Shown piece by piece: positions 23,536 through 34,900 of a stretch of DNA of 64,000 bases; within the stretch, counting starts at the first letter, position 1, and every line of letters starts with the position of its first letter. The notes beneath the pieces were generated by a model. The model was not told where the DNA came from and made no database searches. It worked only from the letters and a program-made list of their open reading frames with translations. Position numbers and translations under genes: made by a program. Origin of the DNA: Colocasia esculenta (taxonomy: Eukaryota; Streptophyta; Magnoliopsida; Alismatales; Araceae); contig CM024760.1 in the NCBI GenBank assembly GCA_014218235.1, positions 139,825,245-139,889,244 of the forward strand. The letters run 5' to 3'.

Positions 23536-24754
23536 TGCTTCGTGTTGTTTTGGTTGTCGCTGCTCTCTCTCTCTCTCTATAGAGATGAGCTGTCATTGTT
23601 TCCGGTTGGACTGTCTGTGTTACAGTCTACTTTGGTGTTGTCGGTCGAGGTGTTATGCCCTTGGCCATGCGTCTGGCTGCTGTGTTGGCCAGCTTGCCTC
23701 GTTGTTTGTTCTAAGTTTCTCGGCTGCGCTGGTGGGACTTCATGTGTCCCCGTGGTCTGGTGGTTTGCTTCGTTTTTCGCGCCCTACGTGCTCTTGCAGA
23801 TAGTGGTCTGGTGAGTTCCGTAGGTGTTTGGCTGGCTGTGCTTCTTGTGGAAGCGTCCGTCTTGCATTATGGCTTTCCCTCTCGCTCATGGAAGAGACTC
23901 GTTGTGTGTCTCCTTCCCCTACTTTCCGTTGGTTGCTCGGGGCGGTAATGCTTCACTGTGGTGTTGTGTTGCCAACGTGCACATCGTTGCGACCTTCTGG
24001 TGGAGTCATCTTCCCTTGAGTTGTTTTTGGGTTGAGTTGGTTGCTCCCCTCGTACCGATGTTTTCTTGTGGCACCGTGGGTCGGTGGACCTATTAGTGCC
24101 GTTTGTCGCGATTGTTCCTTGCTACTTGCCTGATCAATTTGGGGCATTGGGTCCCTGTTGGTTTAGTGCGAGGTAGTCATGTTTCCTGTTGGGCTGCATG
24201 CGTGAGTGTTGCTCTGCTGTGCACCGATTTTCTTGCTTGGCTTGCTCATGCAAGCGTTGTTTCGGTGTGTGCTCGATTGTGTCTCGGTTTGTGCCTTGGA
24301 GGCTTTTCGTGTTGTCGTTTGGTGTTTGGCCTCTCTATCGGTCGCGATAGAGGTGGTGCTTCTCGCTCTTGCGTGCTAGGGAGTCGCTATGGTTTTCGCT
24401 TCCAGTGTGGCAGAGTCGGTGCTCCGTGTTTTGTGCGCTTCTTAGAGCTAATGTAGTAGTTGCGCTCTTGAAGAAGTTATCAGCTTTCTGTGTGCTTCTG
24501 TTGTGGGTCTCTGGTGGAGATTCCCCTTCGGTGGGCCCTGGATCGTTTCGGGCCGTTGGTGCAGTTACGTGTGCTACACCTTGAGCAGTTTTGGATGCTT
24601 TGTGTTTTCCACCTTAAGGGTTGGGTCCGGTGTGGCCTGTTGTGCCCTTTAAGGCTTACAGTTCCTTGCGTGTGGCTTTTGGCGGGTCTCTGGAGAAGAG
24701 TGCTTCCGATTAGCCCGTAGTATCGTTTCAGCCGCTGGTGCACCTGGGTTGCAC

Positions 24755-24880
24755 TTTGTTTACTTTTGGTGCTTGTGGTAGCACCGTGTGCTCATGCGTG
24801 AGTGTTTCGGTTTTGTGCCGTCTGGAGCCTTGGTGCATTGTGTTGTACCTTGGGTGGCTCCTGGTGCTTGTGGTAGCACC
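24755..24880 (+). other. repeated GGTGCT/AGCACC hairpin in G1
   Basis: GGTGCTTGTGGTAGCACC occurs twice, near 24769 and 24859; each forms a 6-bp stem with loop TGTGGT. Confidence 0.75.
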
Positions 24881-25544
24881 ACGTGTTATGTCGTGTGCCT
24901 GTTCGTGAGCTTCGTGCGTCATTTCACGAGTTTCGCTCGATGTTGGAGGCGTTAGGCTTTCTGCCTCTGGGACACGTGTGCTAGCCTGAGCCTTGTGGTT
25001 GTACCGTTACCGCAGTGGGGTGGCTGCTTTGCCTTGTCTAGGTAGCCCTATCGGTGGTACTCCAGGCTTTGGTTGTGGCCTGTGTCTCAGTTTTCCTTCT
25101 CGCTCTAGTAGCGAGTGTGTTTGGTTATGGTACCCTACTTCGGTTTGGGTCCCTCTGAGGTCGACGTGTTGTCCTCGACCTTTGCAGTTGTTTCGGTTCC
25201 CGTGTGATTGTGCATCTTTTTGGTAGTTGGCATGTTGGTACCCGCGCTGAGCTCTGTGTGTGCATGGCGGCTGTGCTGCCAACTCTCGTTGATTCTTTGG
25301 TTGTGCGTGGCGTTGGTGAGTCTGGAAGCCAATGGTGGAGTCTCCTGTCGGTTCGTCTGGTGACAGTGAGGCCTATTGGCTTGCTAGTACTCGACCACGT
25401 GGTTTGTCGACATTGTGAGGTGCCAAGTTTTGGCTTGACCTAAGACGTCTTCCGTGTTTTCGTCATGGAGTGCCACATTGTGGAGCGTGTAACTCTCAGT
25501 TTTTGTGGCTCCGTATGCATTTGGTGTCCTTGTCGGACCACGAG

Positions 25545-25675
25545 GACGGTCTGGGTGAGACCTAGTGGTGATAGTGGATACCATTTTCGCGTGTTGAGGT
25601 TTCTCTGCGTACGTTTGCTGTCCCTGTTGGATCGCGAGGAAGGTCTGGGTAAGACCTAGTGGTGACAGTGGACGT
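25545..25675 (+). other. repeated GGTCT/AGACC hairpin in G1
   Basis: GGTCTGGGTGAGACC near 25550 and GGTCTGGGTAAGACC near 25644, each followed by TAGTGGTGA.AGTGG. The two copies lie about 95 bases apart. Confidence 0.75.
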
Positions 25676-25839
25676 TGTTCCGTGTGTTGCAGATCCTCCG
25701 TGAGCGTGATGTTGCTCTGGTTCTCGTCGCTCGCGTGGCTTCTCGGTTGGGCTGGTGACCGATGCTAGTTGCTGCTAGTACCGTGAGGCAGTTCCCCTGA
25801 GACTTGTGGTTGGTTCTCAGGTGTTTCTCGTGTGGTTGT

Positions 25840-25889
25840 CAGCAACTGTGCACTCTGTCGGGTTTTTTCGGTGACAGAGTGGGTTGCTG
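25840..25889 (+). other. long two-part hairpin in G1
   Basis: CAGCAAC (25840-25846) pairs with GTTGCTG (25883-25889), and CACTCTGTC (25851-25859) pairs with GACAGAGTG (25873-25881). This makes 16 base pairs with a small internal loop and a T-rich apical loop. Just upstream CCTGAG and CTCAGG also pair, at about 25796-25820. Confidence 0.8.
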
Positions 25890-26265
25890 GTTGGTTGGTC
25901 CCAATAGTGAGGTCTGTTAATGGCTGTAGCCGTGCGATTTTTGGCTGGCATTTTCTGCTATTCGGGCCAGACTTGGCGTCGCTCGGCACGTGGGGTTGTC
26001 ATTCCGTTTGGGCACCCCACGTGTGCCTGGAGTGAGCTGTTGGTTTTCAGCTTGGTGCTCCACCCGTATTTGGAGCCCGTTGTGCGAGCCGTTGGTTTTT
26101 CGGCGTCGTGTGCTCCCGCACGTTTTGCGGTGCGATCGTTGCCATGAGGAAGTCACGTTGAGACATAGTGGCTTATTCGTATTGGGCTTGCATTTGCTCC
26201 CTGTGTTTTGTTTCGTGCCTCGGGATCTTCTGGGTTTGTCCCAATTTCGAGGATGAAATTGTTTT

Positions 26266-26278
26266 AAGGGGGGTAGAA
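26266..26278 (+). promoter_or_regulatory. G1 polypurine tract
   Basis: AAGGGGGGTAGAA directly before the 3' LTR, preceded by GAGGATGAAATTG, a context common in plant Ty3 elements. Confidence 0.9.
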
Positions 26279-29100
26279 TGTAAGACCCGATTTCCCGGCT
26301 TCCGCTCGGTGTCATGGGATGACTGGCCACTGACGCGTCCAGGCTGCGCAACGTGTCGGTGTCGCGTCGGGGGTGCCCGACGCGACAGTCATCCGTGTCG
26401 TGATGCGCTTGTGGGTCGCGTTCTGGTCGCGCCCTGGCTCTCCGTCGCGTCTTCGTGTCGCGCCCGGTCAGCGGGTCGCGACTGCTTTATGTCGCTTCGG
26501 TTGTCTGACGCCTATCAGGGTGGAAGGCATGTCAGTACGGCCTGTCGCATTATCGCAGTGCCCTTGGGGGGCGCATCCTCGTCGCGGTCTGTTGACCAGT
26601 CACGTTAAGGTTGTTAACGCGACGGGGCGGTCCGTCGCATTCTGGGTGCCGGGTGCTTAATGCGCAGGCCGGCTACCCCTTCCCCCTCTCTCTTCTTCTT
26701 CCCTTCTCCCTCTCCCTCCGGCGACCTCTTCCTCCACTCTTCTCCCCTTTGTGTGTTTCAGGCGAGGAGGAGGGCCGTGCGTGGTGTCCCGATGTCGTGG
26801 AGCATGCGTGGAGCAAGGAGGAGGTGTTCATTTCGACAAGAAGGGCCCTACGGGGTTCCGTTCTTCATTTGAGGTAGGGATTTTTTTTACCCTTCCCAAT
26901 ACGGGTGGATCGAGAGTCCTCGGGGTTTTGTAGTTAGCTTTATAGCTTTCCCCATGCTCCCCTCTCTGTGTGTGCATGCTTGTATGGTTTGTGGGAGGCC
27001 CAGGATTAAGGATCTCGCTGGTCTGCCTCTCTGCTGGTGTCGCGATGACTTGGCACGTCGCGACATTAGAGGAGGCGTCGGCCCTCTCGGGCGCGACCTT
27101 ATCACGACGCAGTTGGCGGTCACAATAAGGCTGTCGCACCGCACTTTCTGGTCGCGTCAAGTTTTGCTATCGTGACGCATTTTCCCGACGCGACAAGGTT
27201 GCTGTCGCGGTCCCATTACCCGTCGCGATGGTATCACGACAGCCATAGGGGATGCGACAGGACCTGTGTTGCCTTGGAGGTTTCCGTGGCCGGTTTTTGT
27301 GTCGGTGTGTGCCCCAGGGAAAGCTTTGCCCTTAGGACCTTCTGGTAGGGAACGCGGTAGGTTGCCTCCCTGCGTTCAGTGACCGAAGGTGACATCTTCG
27401 TGGCCGTGTCCTGGCAGCGGTGCCAGGAGGGTCGCATCTGTCTAATATTCTATTGACTGGCGGTCAATCGATTATTAGCAGAGCGACGGGTTTCCATACT
27501 GTCCGGTGGTGTTCCGAGGTTCTAGCCGTTCGTGCGTGCCTTGGTTGGCCGACGACCCTTTTGAGGGTCCGTGCGTGCCTCTCGCTCGCTGGGCTTGTCG
27601 AGTGTTACAAGCCAACAGTTCGGCATGGTTTTGTTGTGCTGCCTCGCCTGTTCGCCCAGTGCTTGGCACTTGAGGGCTTGTCCCATTCAGAGGTTGTCTC
27701 CGTTTCCTGTGACCCCCGTCCTCGGGAGCCTGTTGAGGGAGTACTCCGGGCTACGAGCGTGCTCGAGTTGGTAGCCCACGTGAGCGGACTCTGGAGTTGA
27801 GGGGAAAACGAGGTTTGGACAGTGGCGCTGAGTCGTTTGTAGAGCTCTCTTGTCTGGGTCTGGGACGCCGAGGGGTTCGGAGTGCTTTCCTGGCACAAAC
27901 CAAACAGTCCCTTGTCTCACTGCTTTTCTCTGTGTTGGTTCTGGAGCCACGTAGTGGTGTCAGGCGTGAGGCCGTAGCTTGGCCAGGCTGCGGTGTTGCG
28001 TGTGTTGTGTGTTATGTGGAGGCTCTGTCTGGCCCTTGCGCGGGGGCAGAGGCAGGAGCTAGGCTAGCGAGCAGAGCGTGCGGACTGCGGGTCCCCCTCT
28101 TGGCTGCTAGCGGCAATGGCTTGGTTGCTGTTGTTGTGACGGCAATTTCCTCACGACGTTTCCAAGTGTTCCTCGTTGCCCGAGCTTGCACGGCGGTTTA
28201 TAGCCCGACTGTGCCTAGTTTCCATGGGCGTCGTTGGTCTGGCCTTGGGCAGACCCGTGCTTCTGGTGGTTTCCGCTCGGTGTCCTCTCGGTACCGTGGT
28301 TCTGTTCCTGGGTGCCAGTCCGTAGTGGCACCGACGTGTATGACTTCCCGACCTTGCGGTGTATCCGGGGTCCGGGGTGGTTCTGCTTGTGGGCCCTCGA
28401 CCTTGTAGAGGTCTGAGGTGGCCATGCCTATGGTGAGACGTCGTTCTCACTTGGTTGTTCCGTGGTCTCGGCAAGTGTGCCGAGTATTGCTTCCACTGTG
28501 TGCCCGACTTTGTTGGTTTCTGCAGGAGTCATGTGTGTGGTCCGACCTCAGTTGGTGGTCGTGGCGTTGCACTGTTCTCTTCCGCTGCTTAGTAGTACCC
28601 TACTGTAGGTGTTACTCGCTTTACAACTTTCTACTATAGTTTCCTATTTTCAGAGTTCCTGCTACTCTGACCGATGAGGGACTGGTAATCCCTACTGGGC
28701 CTTGTTCGCGAGGCTCACCTCCCCTACTTCCTTCAGCTAGGGGCTTGTCGTCGCGGGAGCTCGGTGTCGGACGGGTTGCGGAGGCGGCTGTGGCGCCGTG
28801 TGTTGTCAGTAGCAGCGAGAGCTGAGTGTTGTGAGCTCTTGTACCTGAGTGAGTGGAGAGTTGTGCTTTGCAAGTCCTCAGGGTATACCCCTTAAGGACT
28901 ACACCTTTCTTCTTGTACCTGTGCTTTTATTTGGGATGCGTTGTACATACCTTGTATAATGTACATATTGTTATAGCTATTCGAGTTCAGTACATATCTC
29001 ACTAGACTATTTCTTCTAACCCTTTCAAATCTTCAGATCCGTGGGTGGCGGCACGACCTTCGGGACCCCTGGCATGGATCTGGGAGGTCGGGTCGTTACA
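26279..29100 (+). mobile_element. G1 3' LTR
   Basis: TGTAAGACCCGATTTCCCGG to GGTCGTTACA, 2822 bp, followed by CAATT. It differs from the 5' copy by about 9% over the first 210 bases counted by eye, mostly CG to CA or TG changes. The GTCGC words are better preserved here than in the 5' LTR. Confidence 0.95.
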
Positions 29101-29105
29101 CAATT

Positions 29106-29142
29106 CAACCCTCCCCTCTTAGTTGTTAATTGCATCCCTACA
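29106..29142 (+). mobile_element. SIR5 LTR tail after G1
   Basis: TCAACCCTCCCCTCTTAG and following bases complete the SIR5 LTR interrupted by G1; the end is placed at CCCTACA and is approximate. Confidence 0.55.
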
Positions 29143-29702
29143 TATCAACATGGTCATTGTGGCCTCATAACAAAAAATAGTAACTTCAGGCATCATAACA
29201 TGCTCACATTTTATTCCATGGATCATATAGAGAGAACATATCATATGTCTAATTTTTCATTATTTTCAGAACAATATAGCTATTTTTAACATTTAAAATA
29301 GATTTTAGGTAATTAACATGATATCACTTTAAAAATAGTTTGAAAAGGAAACTAACAAATCTTTTCATTTAGAAACATACTAATAGGAACCCTAAATCCA
29401 AAAGAAAATGTTGAACCATAGAATCATGATATAACCATTTTTCTGAATTAAATCTATCATATCATACATTATTAACCCCTAACAAAAATTGTAGAAATTA
29501 ATAGGGTTATTCAAAAAATACCAAGATTTTACAAAATTCTCCATAGTAGGTAACATGCCCTGACTGAACCCTAAAAGTCTACTTTACACTCATAATCCAC
29601 AAAAACTCATCACATACATTACAATATAGTTTTTCTGTAAAAATAAGAACTTAACGACAATGTGTTTGCCGTTAAGGGTGGTTGGCCGTAGTATCGACTG
29701 CC
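29143..29702 (-). mobile_element. Lc: reverse L-family LTR, piece 2
   Basis: AT-rich, no coding. Its right end has CTTAACG (29650-29656) pairing with CGTTAAG (29670-29676), matching in reverse the ACGGC hairpins of Lb and LGAG. Interrupted at 29703 by COP1 and resumed at 37886. Confidence 0.65.
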
Positions 29703-30391
29703 TGTTAGTTATGGGTGTCCTCAAGCCAATCATAACTTGTACAATCTTGTTCTTCGATAATAATAATAAGGCCTTTATATTCATTATGTGTAATTCGTTT
29801 ACCGTTTCATTATGAAGTCCATGAATATATGCAATGGATATTAATTATGATGAGATCATAACAATGAGATTAATATCATTCAAACGTATATTCTTAATTG
29901 TTCCTAGTCGGAGGATATCCGAGAAGGACATCGGATATCCGGTTAGGCTAGTACAGGTTGCACCTGCTCATATGATGAGGGTGGCTGGTCTCATAGTCAC
30001 TTGTGTGGGGACACTAAGGTGAATCTGTAGGTGCTCATTAGAGAATGAGTTCACTGAACTGATCCGTTATGAATCGCTGGATGGTAATGTTACCTAACTG
30101 TCAACCAGCTAGATTCATTGTCACAGTGGCGTGATTGGTCCTTAGACCTGAGACACCAAGGACACCTTGTTGGTGGACTTCTGGGTTTTGACCTTGACTT
30201 ATAGATCTCTAGCCATGAGGTCTTAATCAGTTAAGTGTTCAGATCTAGCAGAATACCTTCGAAGGTGATTGTGTGGTCAATATGGGATCTCTCGCTCTCG
30301 GTAATAGGAGAGTGAATGCTCTACGGAAGGATGCAACGATACACACTAGAGGGATTCGCATTTTCTGCTGCGCTCTGATCGTTTTCTAGCA
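29703..30391 (+). mobile_element. COP1 5' LTR with large internal deletion
   Basis: TGTTAGTTATGGGTGTCC to TTTTCTAGCA, 689 bp. It matches the 3' LTR (36381-37885, 1505 bp) at both ends, but lacks the segment 37013-37828, with the break in 'gatg/caacg' at about 30333. The missing 816 bp include the only good TATA box. Target duplication CTGCC (29698-29702) against TTGCC (37886-37890), one mismatch. Confidence 0.93.
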
Positions 30392-30392
30392 G

Positions 30393-30406
30393 TGGTATCA
30401 GAGCCA
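30393..30406 (+). promoter_or_regulatory. COP1 primer-binding site
   Basis: TGGTATCAGAGCCA, initiator-Met tRNA type, one base after the LTR. Confidence 0.94.
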
Positions 30407-30831
30407 GGTTGCTGGTACGTTCGGAATCAGCATCTCGTGTATGATATTTCATGTGTTTTTCGTCGATTCGCGTTGTGCATGAGTCGCCATGTTTGACGTG
30501 TTTGTGGGTCGCACATGGGATGTGCACTTGCCGCTTGGTACGTGGAAGGTGTTCCTGGTACCAAGGCCTTCGCGAAGAACCCCTCGTGCCGTCGTTTGGC
30601 CATCTATGGAGGTCGTACGGCCGCCTGCAAAGTGCCGCCGTCGCACAGGTTGCAGCTTCTTGGACAGTCCAAGATATGGCAATTTTGCAGGTTTATGGGG
30701 TTTTTCCGGGGGTTTTCTGGGTGCCCAGGGCGAAGGGCGGTGGGGTTCGGCGCCGCCGGCGCCGTCCGCGGCCGCCCAGGGCGGCGCGGTGACCCCGCCG
30801 CGGCCCTGCGCGAAAGGGCGGCGGCGGCCTA

Positions 30832-30890
30832 GGGTTCGCCCCTCGGGCGAACCCAGGCGGGCGGAGGGGGCGACCCCGCGGGTCGCCCCC
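30832..30890 (+). other. two GC-rich perfect hairpins in COP1 leader
   Basis: GGGTTCGCCC (30832-30841) pairs with GGGCGAACCC (30845-30854), loop CTC. GGGGGCGACCC (30866-30876) pairs with GGGTCGCCCCC (30880-30890), loop CGC. Ten and eleven uninterrupted pairs. Confidence 0.9.
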
Positions 30891-32012
30891 GCGGGTCCTG
30901 GGTCCGGGTAAGTCACCCGTACCCAGGGCGGGGCCCGGGCCAGCCGCGCGGGTGGCCCGCGCACCCCACCGGATCCGACCCACCCCTCCCCTTTTTTCAA
31001 AATTTAAAATGTTTTAAATTGTTTTTAAATTGTTTAAAATTCAAAAAAATGTTTTAAAATCCCAGAAAATTATGAAAAATGATTTTTTAAGTTTTAAAAT
31101 TGTTTTAACTCTCTGTAAATTATTTTCATATAAATGACCCATTACTTAATTAGTTTAAAGGAAATCTGAAACCGTTTTAGTTATTTCCTTTAATCTAATT
31201 AAGACATGTTAATTGATTTAGAAATGTGATTTTTAAATTAATTAATTGTACATCTTGGCGACTTCATGCAGTAATGGTGAATGACGTTTATCTAATGTTG
31301 ATTAGATGATATCCATGTTAGCTAAATTACTTAGTTAAATGGTTTTCAAAGTATAATTATTATAATTTTGAAGTAAAATATTTCAGAAGTAATTATGTGA
31401 TAATTGCTTGTTGATGCATGTGATTTGTGTGGATTGATGGTCATGGACTTAGATATCATGTGATGATTGTTATGGTTCATGGCAAATGATGTAATTTATG
31501 AGGACTGCGTGCCTCCCTCTCTCCCTCCATTGAATCTGGGTTGTACATTCTAGCTCCCTCTTATTATGTACTCCCCTTGACTTGTTCAAGGTTTCTTATT
31601 ATTATCTGATGTACATTTATGGGCCTGCGAGCCCAATTTAAATATTACTTGTAATTTTAAGAAGCGGATTGGCGGAGATGGAGGAGAGTACCATGCAGGA
31701 CCTTGCTGGAGATAAAGTTACATCAAGCTAAAGCATCAGATGCGGGCTGCCATTTGTTCACCATATTTGTGGATTACCAACTGGCTCTGGTAATGCCACT
31801 CTAGGTTAAAGTCCATGATCATCCATCATTTTTCTTCATATATATGATATGTGTGGAATGTGCTATGATATATATAATTGAATATATGATATTCCAAATT
31901 CTATATATCAATAGCACGCAGATATAGAGACCAAGATAACATATGTCAAAATCCCTCCTCGTTCAAACTTTAAGCCGTAGCGTAATCATTTAGAATGAAT
32001 TATGTGGCCCTC

Positions 32013-32364
32013 CATCATTATAGTTTTAGGATTGCCATTAGATCGGGCAAGTTTGCTGTGCTATCCACAAGGCTTGCCAAATCTGATGACAGACTAAAAC
32101 TATGGCAAAATGATGCCTTAAACGGGGTAGAGGAACGATGTAGCTTTGTTGTGCTATCCACAAGGGCTACATCCAAATATATGATCGTTACTTAATGATG
32201 GTACTGCTTAGACTGGATTTAATGACTTGTTGTGCTATCCACAAGGTCATTAAAATTCAGGGGCCAAAATAAGATCGGATATTGCAAGAGTTGCAAGTGT
32301 CAAGGGTTGACCGCTTTCATATCATAGTATGGTTTGTTGTGCTATCCACAAGATCATGCTATGA
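32013..32364 (+). other. COP1 four-hairpin array with shared TTGTGCTATCCACAA tip
   Basis: Tips at 32057, 32149, 32230 and 32337 (the first reads CTGTG...CACAA). Basal stems: GGCAAG 32046 with CTTGCC 32073, continued by AGAT/ATCT, ATAGTTTTAG 32020 with CTAAAACTAT 32094, and CATCATT 32013 with AATGATG 32109; GATGTAGC 32137 with GCTACATC 32166; TTTAATGAC 32218 with GTCATTAAA 32246; TCATAGTATG 32322 with CATGCTATGA 32355 (one G-U). Confidence 0.9.
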
Positions 32365-32389
32365 GTCTGTGAGATTCCGATCCCCGCTA

Positions 32390-32435
32390 GGAGACCGTCG
32401 GTGTCTCCCATTCTGTATATCTGAGGGTTATACAG
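32390..32435 (+). other. two further hairpins before COP1 gag
   Basis: GGAGAC (32390-32395) pairs with GTCTCC (32403-32408), and CTGTATA (32413-32419) pairs with TATACAG (32429-32435). They lack the shared tip of the upstream array. Confidence 0.75.
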
Positions 32436-32541
32436 TCTGTCGGAAAATAGTGGGAGCTAATCTTGATTAAAGTCCTAATCTAGATTTAATTATTATTATG
32501 AACATCTGCTAGTTGTGTTTACATTTCCTTTATAGGCAAAA

Positions 32542-33387
32542 ATGTCGTCGGGTAACCCACTCCGTGGCATACTGGATGCCAACAAGTTGATAGGCCTGAA
32601 CTACTCGGATTGGCTCAGGAACCTAAAGATTGTCCTTAGGTCTGAGCGCATTGCCTATGTCCTGGAAGGTGAGATCCCAGTTGAACCACCCATTGAAGCA
32701 CCTGAAGGGGAAGTACTTGAATATGCGAAGTGGAAGGAGGATTCCACTCTGGCCCAATGCTACATGCTTGCCTCAATGAGCAATGAGTTGCCAAGGAAGC
32801 ATGAGAACATGGATGCTAGATCCATCATGCAGCACTTGCAAGAGCTCTTTGAAGAGCAGAGCAGGGTAGAGAGATATGAGATATCCAAGGCCCTGTTCAG
32901 AGTTCGCATGGCATAGGGGTCTTCAGTACAGACTCATGTGCTGAAGATGATAGAGTGGATTGAGAGGCTCGAGGGGCTTGGTTTTCCTCTTGATAAGGAA
33001 CTAAGCACAGACCTCATTCTCCAGTCACTTCCAGATTCATATTCCCAGTTCATTGTGAATTTCACAATGAACAAGATTGAGGTGAGTTTAGCTGAGATGC
33101 TCAACATGCTGAAGACTGCTGAGGGCAACCTTAAGAAGGAAAAGCCCGCTGTTCTCATGGTTGGAAGGTCCAACAGGAAGAGGAGAGCAGTGCAAGCCTT
33201 TAAGAAAGGCAATGCAAAGAAGCAGTCCAAGCAGAAACAAAAGAAGGACACATGCAAAGGAGAAGAAAAGGGCGAGTGCTTCCACTGCAAGAAAAAGGGG
33301 CACTGGAAAAGAAATTGCAAGGCCTACCTTGCATTGAAGGCTCAGGAGAAGCAGAAGCTTGGCGAAGCTTCATATGTTGACAAGTAG
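32542..33387 (+). pseudogene. COP1 gag (Copia), one internal stop
   Basis: ATG at 32542 gives MSSGNPLRGILDANKLIGLN, the usual start of plant Copia gag with a UBN2-type domain (SDWLRNLKIVLRSERIAYVL). A TAG at 32914-32916 interrupts it and the same frame continues. Near the C-terminus is a basic stretch and one CCHC knuckle, CFHCKKKGHWKRNC (about 33280-33321). Gag would form the particle and bind element RNA. The frame ends at 33387, where protease should begin. Confidence 0.9.
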
Positions 33388-34900
33388 AAGGAAGCTGAGC
33401 AAGGGCGAGGTGAACTTGAGGCTTGTAAACGGCGCAAGTATTGCTGCACATACTGTGGGGACAGTGAAGCTCAAGTTACTCTCAGGAGATTTACTTTCAT
33501 TAGATGATTGCTACTTTGTGCCTATCATTATTAAGAACATTGTTTCTGTTTCTTGTTTAGACAGAATTGGATACAAGTTTACCATTGAGAACAATAGTTG
33601 TTCAGTTTATTTGAGAAATAAACTAGTTGCTTTAGCAAATTTGGTAAATGGTTTGTATCTACTTGATGTTTCTTATGCAAATCTCCATGTTGATGTTTCT
33701 CCTAAGAGAAGTAAGAATAGTGTGAACACTGCCTACTTATGGCATTGTAGGCTTGGTCACATTGGCGAGAATAGGCTTCAAAAGTTGCATAAGAATGGAT
33801 ACTTAGATCCATTTGATTATGAATCATATGCAACTTGTGAATCCTGTTTAATGGGTAAGTTGACCGAATCTCCATTTAGTGGACATGGAGATAGGGCCAA
33901 GGACATATTGGAACTAATACATTCGGATGTATGTGGTCCAATGTCTACCCAAGCCAAGGGTGGCTACTCATACTTCATTACATTCACGGGTGACTACTCA
34001 AGGTTCAGATTTGTTTACTTAATGAAGTACAAATCTGAAGCTTTTGGGAAGTTCCAAGAATTTAAGAATGAAGTTGAGAAGCAAACTGGGAAGAGTATTA
34101 AAATCCTACGGTCAGACCGAGGAGGTGAATACTTGAGTACAGAGTTCACACAATTCTTAAAGGACAATGGTATCCTTTCTCAATAGACTCCTCCCTATAC
34201 ACCACAGATGAATGGTGTATCGGAAAGGAGGAATCGCACCTTGTTGGACATGGTTCGATCTATGATGAGCCGTTCGCAGTTACCAGTTTCCCTATGGGGA
34301 TATACGCTAGAGTCAGCGGCATATCTACTGAACAGGGTTCCCAGTAAATCTGTGTCTTCCACTCCATATGAGATATGGAAGGGTAGAAACCCTGATTTTA
34401 AACATGTTAAAATCTGGGGCTGTCCTGCCCACGTGAGGAGACATGACCCAGATAAACTGGAATCCATAACCGATAAGTGCAGGTTTGTTGGATACCCAAA
34501 AGAAACGTTTGGGTACTACTTTTACCATCCTGGTGAACAAAGAGTGTTTGTCGCCAGGAGAGCTGTCTTCTTGGAAGAGGAGTACCTTACCCAAGAGGAC
34601 AGTGGGAGTAAAGTAGATCTAGAAGAGGTTCTAGATCCACAAATTGTGCAAAGTCCACCAGGTGAAACATCGGTTCCGGAACCTGTTCAGGAATATACAC
34701 ACATTCAGCGTAGGTCTGGTAGAGTACCTAGACAGCCTGAAAGATATGTTGGACATATCAGTGAAGGCATGTCTTATGATGAGGATGATGATCCAAAGAC
34801 CTACCAAGAGGCTGTTGATTGTCCTCAGTCAGGGAAATGGCGAGATGCCATGAATTTGAGATGCAGTCCATGTACACCAACCAAGTTTGGAATTTGGTAG
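33388..34900 (+). pseudogene. COP1 protease remnant and integrase, broken
   Basis: The frame after gag resumes at SRRKLSKGEVNLRLVNGA, the part of the protease normally downstream of the D(S/T)G catalytic motif. The active-site segment is deleted with a frame change at about 33370-33390. Integrase follows: the zinc module LWHCRLGH...CESC (about 33740-33850), catalytic Asp in HSDVCGP and LRSDRGGEY, then Glu in NGVSERRNRTL. A TAG at 34184-34186 (CAA TAG) splits the core. The C-terminal part runs to about 34855, where a one-base loss shifts frame. Confidence 0.9.

Larger units (their letters stand above)
22322..26265 (+). mobile_element. G1 internal region, non-coding (LARD-like)
   Basis: About 3.9 kb between primer site and polypurine tract without gag, protease, RT, RNase H or integrase motifs in any frame. 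ORFs are Cys/Val/Leu-rich artefacts of GTT/TGG-rich sequence. Near the 3' end FEDEIVLRGVEC (about 26246-26281) looks like the last codons of a Ty3 pol ORF, the only coding remnant. The region is full of short inverted repeats, including a hairpin array at 22967-23535. This fits a large retrotransposon derivative mobilised by another element's proteins. Confidence 0.85.
30407..32541 (+). other. COP1 untranslated leader
   Basis: A 2.1-kb leader between primer site and gag. It begins with a very GC-rich part (about 30690-30985), then an AT-rich part (30990-31500), then the hairpin array (32013-32364). ORFs in the GC-rich part run on both strands at once and are composition artefacts. Confidence 0.8.

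Noticed and set aside
20056..28639. Many ORFs of 60-210 codons in G1 on both strands
   Set aside because: Overlapping frames, Cys/Val/Trp- or Arg/Thr-rich composition, no motif, and no reading-frame preservation between the two LTRs.
30449..31000. Pro/Arg-rich ORFs of 96-183 codons on both strands in the COP1 leader
   Set aside because: Simultaneous openness on both strands follows from GC-rich palindromic sequence; located in an untranslated leader.
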